Source: Ectocarpus siliculosus (Eukaryota; Sar; Phaeophyceae; Ectocarpales; Ectocarpaceae). From it: a stretch of 21,664 nt of DNA. Made by a program: the position numbers and the translations under genes. The stretch spans positions 2,548,377 through 2,570,040 of the forward strand of contig FN649735.1 of assembly GCA_000310025.1 (NCBI GenBank), read 5' to 3'. Shown one piece after another: positions 9,466 to 16,480 of this stretch. The notes beneath the pieces are model-generated. The model saw only the letters and a program-made list of their open reading frames with translations. It made no database searches and was not told the origin of the DNA. Numbering within the stretch: position 1 is the stretch's first letter; every line of letters begins with the position of its first letter.

Positions 9466-9621
9466 CTATCTACTTCGCCGGCTGAACCGTGCACGGACCT
9501 TCTTTCGCACGGATTCCAGCCAGTTCCGAGTCCCGACCGTGTATGGGTGGTCTGCCCCAAGCTTCTTCGTGCGGATTGAGAGGGATCGTTCGAATAGCGA
9601 AATGGCTTCCTTGTGCTTCCC
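9466..9621 (-). CDS. Terminal TPR exon and stop
   Basis: 51 codons then TAG: GKHKEAISLFERSLSIRTK, LGADHPYTVGTRNWLESVRKK, ending with a basic tail RARFSRRSR. The TVGTRNxLExVRxK ending differs from the inner units and is, as I remember it, the conserved closing exon of such algal TPR receptors. Acceptor TTTCAG. The basic tail could bind lipid or nucleic acid, but that is speculation. Confidence 0.88.
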   Translation of the reverse strand, partial: GKHKEAISLFERSLSIRTKKLGADHPYTVGTRNWLESVRKKVRARFSRRSR

Positions 9622-12600
9622 CTGAAAAAGTTTGACATGGGGTTAGAGAGGCGTAAAGCAAGCAGCACTCGGCGTGAGCGCGCGATGAGAGAAAAAAAAG
9701 TGAAGCCTTGCGTGAAAAATAAGGGCCGCAAGATTGTTCCTGAAATTCTACCGCTTCTCCCTTGTGCCTCCAACAACTCCGTCCCGCCCGGTTGTTGGAG
9801 CACTTGCGAAATGTATCCCTTATCCCACAAAAAAAAATAGAATTTCTGACGGCTCTCACCTGACTCTCCAACAACACCGCCCTGTTGTTAAGCGACTGGG
9901 CTACGTCCGGATGCTCCGGACCCAACATTGTCTCCCTTATGGCCAGTGATCGCTCACAAAGTGGCTCGGCCTCCGCATGGTTGCCCTGTGAAAAGGCGGT
10001 GGGCATCGTGAAGTCAATGGTATTCCGCTGAGCACGCACGAGCCACTGACCCAAGCAGAACCTACAAGGACAAAAACAACACACACACATCCATCGACCC
10101 CCACCTGCATCCTTAATAACTCCGCCCGGTTGTCGAGATACTCGGCAAGAACTGGATGATCTGGACCCAAAGCCTTCTCTCCGATAGCGATGGCTTTCAC
10201 ACATAGAGGTTCCGCTTCGTCAAACTTGCCCTATTCATAGAGCGTCAAGAGAAAACAGGACCACGTGTGATCCCGGCTAGAATATCTGAGTGGGGGGTGG
10301 GAGCGCGCTCAACAACAATCGGGTCGTCGAGCGACAGTGGGTGTTATGCGACAAGCCGCGTCAGAGTGATCCAATACCCACCAACTAGAGGCATCAAACG
10401 CGAAAGGAACTTGTCTAAGGCCGCAAGTAGAAACGAACCCTCGACGACGCACATGGATAACGTCCATGCAGCTGAAACATGCTCTCTCCGAGCCGCCTGT
10501 GCAACGAGGGGCACGGTTTCGGTACATCTGTCCCATGCCGTACGCGACAAACCTGGTGATCCACCAAATGGTGGCCCATTTAAAAAACAAAACCAGCCGC
10601 CGTCGAATGCCACTAGAACGTCGGAAGATCCCCTGGGTTGGGTCCGTACTCTCACCTGCAACCTCAACAACTCCGCCAAGCCGTTGAGTGAATCGGCCAC
10701 GAAACGGTGGTCCGGACCGAGAGCCTTCTCGCGCGTGGCGTGTGACTTCACATACAGTGCTTGGGCCTCGGCGTATTTACCCTGTGAAAAGTTATGGGCT
10801 GCGATCTTAGACGAGGCTGTGGTGTAACCATGGAGGGATTCCTGTTTTTGACGCACGCAGCGATACCAAATTGGTCAGGACCTGGGGAGGTTGATACGAC
10901 GTACGGACATGCTCGTACCCACAGCTACATACATATCACAAACACGGGGTTGGCGCAAGACAGTGGTGCACGGTGAACGCGAAACAAATTATCGGCTCCC
11001 GCTCAAGCGACACGCTGCTTCTCCCACCTGAGCCTTCAACAACTCCGCCCAGTTGTAGAGAAAAAACGCAAGATCTGGATGATCCGGGCTTAAAGCTTTC
11101 TCCGCGATAGCAACAGCTCTGGCGTATAACGGCTCGGCCTCGCTGTATTTGCCCTAGAACCAAGCGGGAAGAGTGCGGGGAGTCTGGTCTAGGATAGTCG
11201 AGAGTACCACGGTCATGAGCAACGACAACGACCTTGAGGCCACTGAAAGCTGTTCACAGTCTTGCGGGTTGTCCCTCATCTGAACAAAAGCCTCTTTGCA
11301 CTTGATGTCTTGTAAGGAAGGGGCCCTAGAAAATCAACAAACGCCGACTCCCAACTTAATACATTAAATCATTGACGCTCACCTGTTTCTTCAACACCCC
11401 AGCCCAGTTGTTGAATGCCGTGGCCACATAGGGGTGTTCGTACCCAAGGTTTTTCTCAAAGACAGCCATCCGAGCGTACATGCTGGCGTATAACGGTTCC
11501 GCCTCGTCGTACTTCCCCTGTAGAGCAAGCAGTTCCGGGCTACTGGAGTCAGTGCATTGCACCAACGCATCCTTAAAAACACACACCCTCCCACTTCCAA
11601 GGGAAAACCACCCCCTCACCTGCTTAGTCAGTAATCCCGCCCAGTTATTGAGCACCTCAGCCACTAAAGGGTGGTCGGGGCCGAGAGTTTTCCGGCGGAT
11701 GGTTAAAGACTGCTTCATCAGTGGTTCGGCTTCCTGATAATTGCCCTGCAATTCCATCAACACGCGAACAGAATGTGGTCACGCCTGAATTAACGGCGCT
11801 CAGTAGTTGACGTCTGTGGCGACCTCCGGTGATCAGAACCGTACACGTTCTCATCGATAGCCAGCGAGCGCTGGTAAAGAGGCTCGGCCTCTTCATACTT
11901 GCCTTGGAATGCGTCAGCGTGGCAAGGGTGGAATTTTGTTACAAGTCGAATCCAGAACTGCGGAGGAGCATCGAAACATAAATTGGCTCTCACCTGACTC
12001 TCCAACAAACTCGCCCGGTGAATGAGCGACTGGGCCACGGCAGGGTGATCAGGCCCTAGCGCTTTCTCGCGGATGGCCAGGGAGCGCTCATACAGCGGTT
12101 CGGCCTGAAAATATTTCCCCTGGAGCGCAATCGACAGCGTGGCAGGGTTGTATTTTAGTCAATATCGTAGTTGCACTGCGGAGAAACAGTTTTTTCTAGT
12201 GCTTCTAGAAACATCGTTTGGCTCTCACCTGTGCTCTGAACAACCCCGCCCGGTGTCGTTGGATAGTCGGGTGAGAACCAACCAATTTCTGCGCCCGGTT
12301 GATGAGCACTGCAATATCCGCAGATCATCACAAAGAAATTCTTCGAAATTTCTCACGGCTCTCACCTGCTCGTGCAACAACCCCGCCCTGTTGTTGAGCA
12401 CTTCCGAAATCTATCGGGTACCACAAGAAACTTCCTGGAATTTTCTGATGGCTCTCACCTGCGCTCTCAACAACTCCGCCCGGTTGTTGAGCGACTGGGC
12501 CACATCAGGATGCTCTGGACCTAGCACCGTCTCCCGTATTGCCTGTGACCGCTCATACAGCGGCTCGGCCTCCTCATATTTCCCCTGGAATGGCGTCGAC

Positions 12601-15600
12601 AGCGTGGGTCTTGTTTTAGCACAAGTGGGATCTAGAACTGCGGAGTAACACTACCTTCTAGAAGAGAATCTAGAAGCAATATTTGGCTCTCACCTGTCTC
12701 TTCAACAACCCCGCCCTGTTGTTGAGCGCTCCCGAAATCTATCGGGTACCACAAGAAACTTCCTGGAATTTTCTGATGGCTCTCACCTGCGCCTCCAACA
12801 ACCCCCGGTTGTCGAGCACTCCCGAAATCTATCGGGTACCACAAGAAACTTCCTGGACTTTCCTGATGGCTCTCACCTGCGCTCTCAACAACTCCGCCCG
12901 GTTGTTGAGCCACACGGCAACATCTGGATGCTCTGGGCCCAACGCCTTCTCTCCGATAGCGATAGCTCTTACGTACAACGGTTCCGCGTCGTCATACTTT
13001 CCCTGAGATATAAGGGAAAAGAGGGAGGAAGGTGTGGTCATCGCTGTGTTATTGAACACTCCCGGAATCTATCGGGTACCACAAGAAACTTCCTGGAATT
13101 TTCTGATGGCTCTCACCTGCGCCTCCAACAACCCCGCCCTGTTGTTGAGCGTTGTGGCCAGACTTGGGTGCTCAAGGTGCTCAGGGCCTAGAATCTTCTC
13201 CTGTATTGCCTGACACCGCTCATAGAGTGGCTCAGCTTCCGAGTATTTGCCCTGGATGCAGTGAGGACAGCGTGATGGAGTCGTACTTCAGTGTGAAAAT
13301 CGTAAACGGGATTGTGGAGAAGCATTTTCTCAACAACCGCGCCGCCCGGTTGTTGAGCGCTTTGGCCACGTCAGAATGCTCCGAGCCCAGCACCTTCTCT
13401 AATATAGTTTGTGATCTCTCATAGAGTGGTTCGGCCTCAGCGAACTTGCCCTGTGCAAAAAGCGGTGGGTTGCCGGAAGACGGCGGGTCGTCCAGAATGC
13501 AAAACTTCAAAACATTACGCGGACACCAACCATCACTCAAGACTTCTAAGCAACAACGACAGCCAAGTATTCTAGAGAACATTTCTTCGACTCCAACCTG
13601 TCATATCATAATCACCAACTTTGCCCCGTGCAACATGCGTGAGCTAGGGGCATGGTGCACCGAGAGTTGAACTTCTCGTCAATACATTTAACAAACTAGA
13701 CTTGCGAACAGGTGTGCCATCGAATGCATCAGTAAACCAACGGTTCATCAGACGGAATAAACAGTCAACAGGACTCCGCACAGCATCTATACGCCACATC
13801 CCACAACACTATGAACACGCTGCGAATATTGCCAAACCCCAATGGACAACACCTGCCATACCTGGATATCGTACAAGAGAGCGACCCATTCGAGGCAATT
13901 AGCCACCTCCGCAGTCGCTTCGCATGAATCCAACTCTCCCAGAATGGCGCGGTACGAGGCAGTCTCCAGTACAGGGTCTCCTGAGAGCTTCTCTAGACAT
14001 CGCCAGAGGGTACCCAAACCGAACAAGCCTTGATTGTCAGCACCGTGCTTCTGGTCTCCGTAACTCATGACCACGTCTAGTCTCCCGAGGTACTGCGCCT
14101 GCAGCGCTGTAGCCTTTTTCACCCTCTCACCGTCTTGCTTGATTTTAACTCTCAAGTACTTGAGGAGGAGGTCATGTACACGGTACCCAACTCCATCCAC
14201 ATCTTGCAGCAGACACTTGTTCACCAGACCCTCAGCTTCCTCCTTCGTACCCTCCACGTCCTGCAAGTTGAACACCAGAGGAGGTGCGCGTCGAGACCAA
14301 TACGCAGCAAGGACATGACCACAGAAAAAAACGCGGATGTTCAACCGTGACATTGCATGTTGCAATAGTCCATCGTGCGCCATACGACTTCGCACAGTCG
14401 ACTTTGCACAGACAGCTAGCCCGCGATTAGCAAGCTGTGTTGAGACGTCCAACAACCCGGTAGAAGGGACATCGCAGCCTACCTGTATCTCCCACAGATT
14501 TCGCAGCATCTCGAACGGCGCAACAGCGCCCGGTGCCAACACAGCCATCCTTAGGAACTCCTCCCGCTTCCTTGCTGCCAACGCATTGAAGCTGGCCCCA
14601 AGGACCATATCGAGATTTCTCGACTCTTCTCCCGGCTCCCACATTATCGTGGTGACGTTCTCGAACTCTTCGATCAGCTCTTCCCAAGCACCGTCCTTCA
14701 AGCCCTTCCCTTTCACGACGGGCATGGAACCCGCGATGGCGAGCACCAGGGGCAGGCGTCCGCAGCGGTCAACAACCTGGATCGGTGTTTAAACGGAGTT
14801 AGCACATCACAAACACGGCAAACCGGTTTGAACGAGATCACCACGTCAGCGATTCCCTCACGTCCTAACCCCTATCTGATGCACTAAGCACTGAGTCCGC
14901 ACCCGATGCCATGCTCAACTCTCAAAAGGCACCAAAAACAAAGAACAATGCTAACACCAACATCACCTTGGTCATTTGTGTCCGGACACCGTCCCCAGGC
15001 TGACCCACAGTCCCACTCGTCTTCCACAACAGCTCCAGCGCCTCATCCTCCGCCATGTCTCCCAGCTCCAGCAACCCCCCCGGAACACCGACAATCGATC
15101 GGTCACGCGTGGTCACCAGCACCTTCAATCCCACCCCAAGAAACGCGGCCACGACCTCGCGCTCCCACACGTCATCCAGCACCACCAAGCGCGGGGAGGA
15201 GCCCCTGGATACCACCGCAGCCAGGTGTTGCATGACCTGCTCCAGGCTGTCGAAGACGTGAGGCACCCCGTGCGGAGCATCCGTGGGTGCTGCGCCCATC
15301 TCCCTTGCCAGGCCCTGCAGGCGGTGTAGGAGACTCTTGTTGGCGCCCCTCCCCATCTCCATCCAGAAAATACCCCCACGGAAGTGCTCCAGGACGCTCG
15401 ACTTCCGCACTAGAGCAGAGGCCAGCACCGTTTTCCCCCCTCCACCCATGCCGACAATCATGTAGGGGGCGAGGGCCTTCTCTGGGTCCATGAGGTCGCC
15501 CATAGCTTCTTGGACGCCGGGCCGCTCCACGTAGCTGCGGGGCAACGCAAGCGCTCCCGTGGGTACGGCGGCCCGTTGGGGCAACGTCGGGGGGAGCACA

Positions 15601-16283
15601 TCGCGAATCATGGTCGAGAAAGCTTTTCTCTGAGCCCAAATGACGGCCGAGGAAACGACGAGCAGCGCTCCGAACACCGCCACGATCGACACGTGCGATG
15701 CGAAGGTGATGCGCACCCCCTCAAGCTGTAGGTCTTGCAAAACAAGCCCTACCACTTCGCCCATGTCGATGTGCGATATCTCATTTCGGTGAGACAGTAT
15801 CACGGCCGCGAACGCGACGAGCAGCGCTGCGAACACCCCTCCCGCGATCGCCACCGGAGTTCCCACGGTGTTGGGTCCCCTCTGTAGCTCCAAGATTTGC
15901 TTGATTGTCTTGCGGGTGTCGATCGACGATTTCGTGGCAATAATGCCGAACAGCTGACGGGCTTCCTTGTCGATGGCGTCCAAGTCTTCCTCGATCGACT
16001 TGTGCTGGGTTCCTCTGTTGACCTTCTTGGCAGCCTTGGCCCACTTGGGGTCCGCAGGGTCTGCCGTGTGTTTCACGTGCAGCGCGTCTATTTCCTCGTA
16101 TAGTCCGCGCAGCCTGAGCAGTTCATTTTTGATATCCGCGAAGTCGCTCTGCAGCAGCACTTGAAGCACGCCGTCGTAGTCCGCGAGCCGGGTGCGCATT
16201 TTGGTCTTAACGGCATCGGCACCCTTCGCGGCATCGCGGATCCTTGTCCCCAACGAAAGCAGCTCCTTGATATCATCGATCAT
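9466..16283 (-). CDS. NB-ARC-TPR (NLR-like) receptor gene, multi-exon
   Basis: A predicted STAND-class immune receptor: nucleotide-driven switch plus TPR ligand-binding superhelix, with an architecture described from Ectocarpus. Coding exons in transcript order are 14967-16283, 14483-14776, 13862-14260, then TPR exons beginning at 13450, 13251, 13002, 12584, 12119, 11745, 11517, 11153, 10781, 10230, 9985 and 9621, with the stop TAG at 9466-9468. All introns are phase 0. Skipping the damaged exons (13325-13450 and 11785-11903) gives about 1147 residues; including the first gives about 1189. NB-ARC motifs visible are GMGGGGKT (Walker A), LVVLDDVW (Walker B/kinase 2), VLVTTR (RNBS-B), CGRLPLVLAIAG (GLPL) and YRVHDLLL (MHD-like). 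TPR units follow GKYxEAEPLYxRxxxIxEKxLGPxHPxVAxxLNNxAxLLxxQ, the kinesin-light-chain/NPHP3-like class. The 5' end is uncertain: ATG 16281-16283 directly follows an acceptor-like CCAG, so a further upstream exon is possible. Binding targets are unknown. Confidence 0.85.
9762..9859 (-). repeat. Decayed exon-tail plus spacer unit
   Basis: A tail of 39 bp (9762-9800) encodes ELLEAQ-like sequence but its junction is CAA/GGGAGA, so the donor is dead. It is followed by a 59-bp spacer (9801-9859) with a long A run, recognisably related to the 60-bp spacer of the other units. It shows the repeat family reaches the 3' end of the array. Confidence 0.7.
9860..9985 (-). CDS. TPR exon 11
   Basis: 42 codons: GNHAEAEPLCERSLAIRET, LGPEHPDVAQSLNNRAVLLESQ. 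Acceptor TTCACAG and donor CAG/GTGAGAGCC. Closely related to the exon at 12459-12584. Confidence 0.9.
10105..10230 (-). CDS. TPR exon 10
   Basis: 42 codons: GKFDEAEPLCVKAIAIGEK, LGPDHPVLAEYLDNRAELLRMQ, with a TAG acceptor (GAATAG) and CAG/GTGGGG donor. Cys takes the usual Tyr position after PL, as it does in the next exon. Counted in transcript order with the fossil left out. Confidence 0.88.
10656..10781 (-). CDS. TPR exon 9
   Basis: 42 codons: GKYAEAQALYVKSHATREK, LGPDHRFVADSLNGLAELLRLQ; PLY is ALY and NNRA is NGLA. Acceptor TTCACAG, donor CAG/GTGAGAG. Confidence 0.88.
11028..11153 (-). CDS. TPR exon 8
   Basis: 42 codons: GKYSEAEPLYARAVAIAEK, LSPDHPDLAFFLYNWAELLKAQ. Acceptor TTCTAG and donor CAG/GTGGGA are acceptable but not the common form. 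FFLYNWAE replaces xxLNNRAE. Confidence 0.88.
11383..11517 (-). CDS. TPR exon 7 (45 codons, expanded)
   Basis: GKYDEAEPLYASMYARMAVFEK, then LGYEHPYVATAFNNWAGVLKKQ. The three extra residues lie in helix A, where ASMYARMA looks like a small internal repeat; the other expanded unit (TPR exon 2) is expanded in the turn instead. Acceptor CTACAG, donor CAG/GTGAGC. Confidence 0.88.
11620..11745 (-). CDS. TPR exon 6
   Basis: 42 codons: GNYQEAEPLMKQSLTIRRK, LGPDHPLVAEVLNNWAGLLTKQ, with AATTGCAG acceptor and CAG/GTGAGG donor. Helix A is unusual: the PLY of most units is PLM. Confidence 0.9.
11785..11903 (-). pseudogene. Fossil TPR exon
   Basis: GKYEEAEPLYQRSLAIDEN and GSDH are clear, then the frame breaks. 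The acceptor CCAG/GG is changed to CCAAGG, the unit is 119 bp instead of 126, a stop follows in either frame, and the donor is CAG/GCGTGA. The intron to the next exon would be only 39 bp. It is almost certainly no longer spliced in and is removed as part of the 11746-11993 intron. Confidence 0.8.
11994..12119 (-). CDS. TPR exon 5
   Basis: 42 codons: GKYFQAEPLYERSLAIREK, LGPDHPAVAQSLIHRASLLESQ; the usual NNRA is IHRA. Acceptor CTCCAG and donor CAG/GTGAGAGCC are intact. Confidence 0.9.
12229..12365 (-). repeat. Two decayed exon-tail units
   Basis: A tail at 12278-12306 (LINRA, donor lost) with a diverged 59-bp spacer (12307-12365) lies beside a second tail at 12229-12258 (RHRAGLFRAQ) that still has CAG/GTGAGAGCC. 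They are older members of the same family as the 90/93-bp units and show the process has gone on for some time. Confidence 0.7.
12366..12458 (-). repeat. Exon-tail plus spacer unit, 93 bp
   Basis: A 33-bp tail (12366-12398, LNNRAGLLHEQ) with an intact CAG/GTGAGAGCC junction plus the 60-bp spacer (12399-12458) that follows TPR exon 4. It is nearly identical to the units at 12694-12876. Confidence 0.85.
12459..12584 (-). CDS. TPR exon 4
   Basis: 42 codons: GKYEEAEPLYERSQAIRET, LGPEHPDVAQSLNNRAELLRAQ with canonical acceptor and CAG/GTGAGAGCC donor. It is close to TPR exon 12 (IRET and PEHPDVAQSLNNRA shared), pointing to duplication and dispersal within the array. Confidence 0.9.
12694..12876 (-). 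repeat. Two tandem exon-tail plus spacer units (93 and 90 bp)
   Basis: Unit 12787-12876 has a 30-bp exon tail (LDNRGLLEAQ, one codon short) plus a 60-bp spacer; unit 12694-12786 has a 33-bp tail (LNNRAGLLKRQ) plus the same spacer. Each tail keeps the junction CAG/GTGAGAGCC, so there are three good donors in a row (exon 3 and both tails) but no acceptor or 5' exon half for the tails. The spacers contain CCCGA...TCGGG inverted repeats. Because the periods are multiples of three, a meaningless ORF (12632-12913) stays open across them. Confidence 0.85.
12877..13002 (-). CDS. TPR exon 3
   Basis: 42 codons: GKYDDAEPLYVRAIAIGEK, LGPEHPDVAVWLNNRAELLRAQ, with CTCAG acceptor and CAG/GTGAGAGCC donor. 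It resembles TPR exon 11 (AIAIGEKALGP in both), suggesting they share a recent ancestor. Confidence 0.9.
13057..13116 (-). repeat. 60-bp intronic spacer repeat, copy next to TPR exon 2
   Basis: This is the shared 60-bp intron start found after several TPR exons. Read from the donor it has GTGAGAGCCATCAG at one end, a GGTACC site and a CCCGG/AATC/TATCGGG-like inverted motif. It is followed by a worn exon tail (13024-13056, FNNTAM instead of LNNRAG) that has lost its donor. Confidence 0.8.
13117..13251 (-). CDS. TPR exon 2 (45 codons, expanded)
   Basis: GKYSEAEPLYERCQAIQEK, then LGPEHLEHPSLATTLNNRAGLLEAQ and a CAG/GTGAGAGCC donor. It is nine bases longer than the 126-bp norm because a segment like TTGAGCACC is duplicated, giving EHLEHPSL in place of EHPxV at the turn between the two helices. 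The splice sites are intact and the frame is kept. Confidence 0.85.
13325..13450 (-). pseudogene. TPR exon 1, 5' splice site lost
   Basis: A good acceptor leads into GKFAEAEPLYERSQTILEK, then LGSEHSDVAKALNNRAARLL. The end differs from all intact units: three extra bases sit near the RAARLL codons and the expected CAG/GTGAG is replaced by AGAAAATGCTTC. No plausible GT donor occurs before the next acceptor 73 bases away, and reading through gives a stop within the next exon in the wrong frame. The exon is therefore probably skipped (phase 0 makes that harmless) or uses a non-canonical site. Confidence 0.6.
13451..13861 (-). other. Receptor intron 3 (411 bp)
   Basis: Donor CAG/GTATGG at 13861 and acceptor TGCACAG before 13450. 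If the damaged first TPR exon is skipped, the intron would extend to 13252. No exon-like TPR sequence was seen inside it. Confidence 0.6.
13862..14260 (-). CDS. Receptor exon 3: MHD-like motif, helical linker
   Basis: 133 codons, phase 0. DVEGTKEEAEGLVNKCLLQD is followed by GYRVHDLLLKYLRVKIKQ, whose VHD corresponds to the MHD motif of NB-ARC proteins that senses the nucleotide state (residues about 565-567 of the protein). The rest is a helical region with LWRCLEKLSGD, ILGELDSCEATAEVANCLE and ends LLYDIQ at a CAG/GTATGG donor. The final helix matches the first half of a TPR-like hairpin leading into the array. Confidence 0.85.
14261..14482 (-). other. Receptor intron 2 (222 bp, no stop codons)
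   Basis: It runs from CAG/GTAGGC to AACTTGCAG/GACGTG. Its length is 74 codons and the reading frame stays open through it, so the genomic ORF looks continuous. I call it an intron because removing it joins LWEIQ to DVEGTKEEAEGLVNKCLLQ, the expected NB-ARC continuity, and because the acceptor has a pyrimidine-rich approach. Confidence 0.75.
14483..14776 (-). CDS. Receptor exon 2: GLPL motif and ARC1
   Basis: 98 codons, phase 0 at both ends. It begins VVDRCGRLPLVLAIAGSM, the GLPL motif that packs against the nucleotide, followed by helices of the ARC region (WEELIEEFENV, LDMVLGASFNALAARKREEF) and ends at LRNLWEIQ before GTAGGC. The LAxSFNxL segment and hydrophobic RMAVLAPG are typical of the ARC2 winged-helix start. 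Confidence 0.85.
14777..14966 (-). other. Receptor intron 1 (190 bp, phase 0)
   Basis: It starts GTGATG after AAG and ends GATCCAG before GTTGTTGAC. Splicing joins TQMTK to VVDRCGRLPL and completes the GLPL region of the NB-ARC domain, which is strong evidence that both splice sites are right. Confidence 0.85.
14967..16283 (-). CDS. Receptor exon 1: helical N-terminus, 2 TM, NB-ARC
   Basis: 439 codons from ATG 16283 to an AAG/GTGATG donor. Residues 1-135 are charged and heptad-like (MIDDIKELLSLGTRIRDAAK at the start), suggesting a helical bundle or coiled coil. Residues about 140-164 and 194-217 are hydrophobic and likely membrane-spanning. They align over 16 residues at a 53-residue offset (FAALLVAFAAVILSHR and FGALLVVSSAVIWAQR), so they look like an internal duplication. 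The NB-ARC part has Walker A GMGGGGKT at 278-285, GGIFWMEM (RNBS-A) at 303-310, LVVLDDVWE at 366-374, LKVLVTTRDRS at 386-396 and a LELGDMAEDEALELLW segment (RNBS-C) at about 405-420. Translation can also be extended to an ATG at 16334, adding 17 hydrophobic residues, but that stretch is better read as the pyrimidine tract of an intron. Confidence 0.85.
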
Positions 16284-16480
16284 CTGGTCACGTACCAAAA
16301 GGGGCAGCAAGACAGCACACAAAAAAAATGTCATCCCACAATCAAACTGCTGCTGGTTGGGATGCTTTCCCTAATTTTGTAGCTTTGAGCAACATCTTGT
16401 ACCAGACGCGCATGAAGAAGCTCACGATATCGCGGGGACTTGGAACTGTGAGCCTTGGCCCCGGGTCGTTTTGCTTATAC
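16284..16480 (-). other. Possible 5' intron and upstream exon of the receptor
   Basis: Reading on the minus strand, ATG 16283 is preceded by a long pyrimidine-rich run ending GTGACCAG, a strong acceptor. Upstream, an open frame of about 24 codons (16403-16474, ending YRELLHARL) stops at a possible donor CTG/GTACAA in matching phase 0. It has no start codon, so it would be an inner exon. Alternatively translation starts at ATG 16334 and the run encodes a signal-like MTFFLCAVLLPLLV. Confidence 0.3.

Noticed and set aside
9470-10204. 244-codon minus-strand ORF as a single-exon protein
   Set aside because: It contains the TPR exon 9860-9985 in frame but otherwise runs through introns and reads the terminal exon out of frame; exon-by-exon splicing explains the conserved parts.
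12632-12913. 93-codon repetitive ORF (ESHQ...FLWYPIDFGS repeats)
   Set aside because: It is open only because the 90/93-bp units are multiples of three; the frame differs from that of the TPR exons.
12229-13116. CRISPR-like array
   Set aside because: The 90-93 bp units contain exon tails and splice junctions of a eukaryotic gene, with no unique spacers and no cas genes.
13787-14746. 319-codon minus-strand ORF as one uninterrupted coding unit
   Set aside because: It spans a stop-free intron (14261-14482) and runs past a good donor at 13861; the NB-ARC motifs fit only after splicing.
15172-15639. 155-codon minus-strand ORF
   Set aside because: Shadow frame of receptor exon 1, rich in Arg, Gly and Pro and without motifs.
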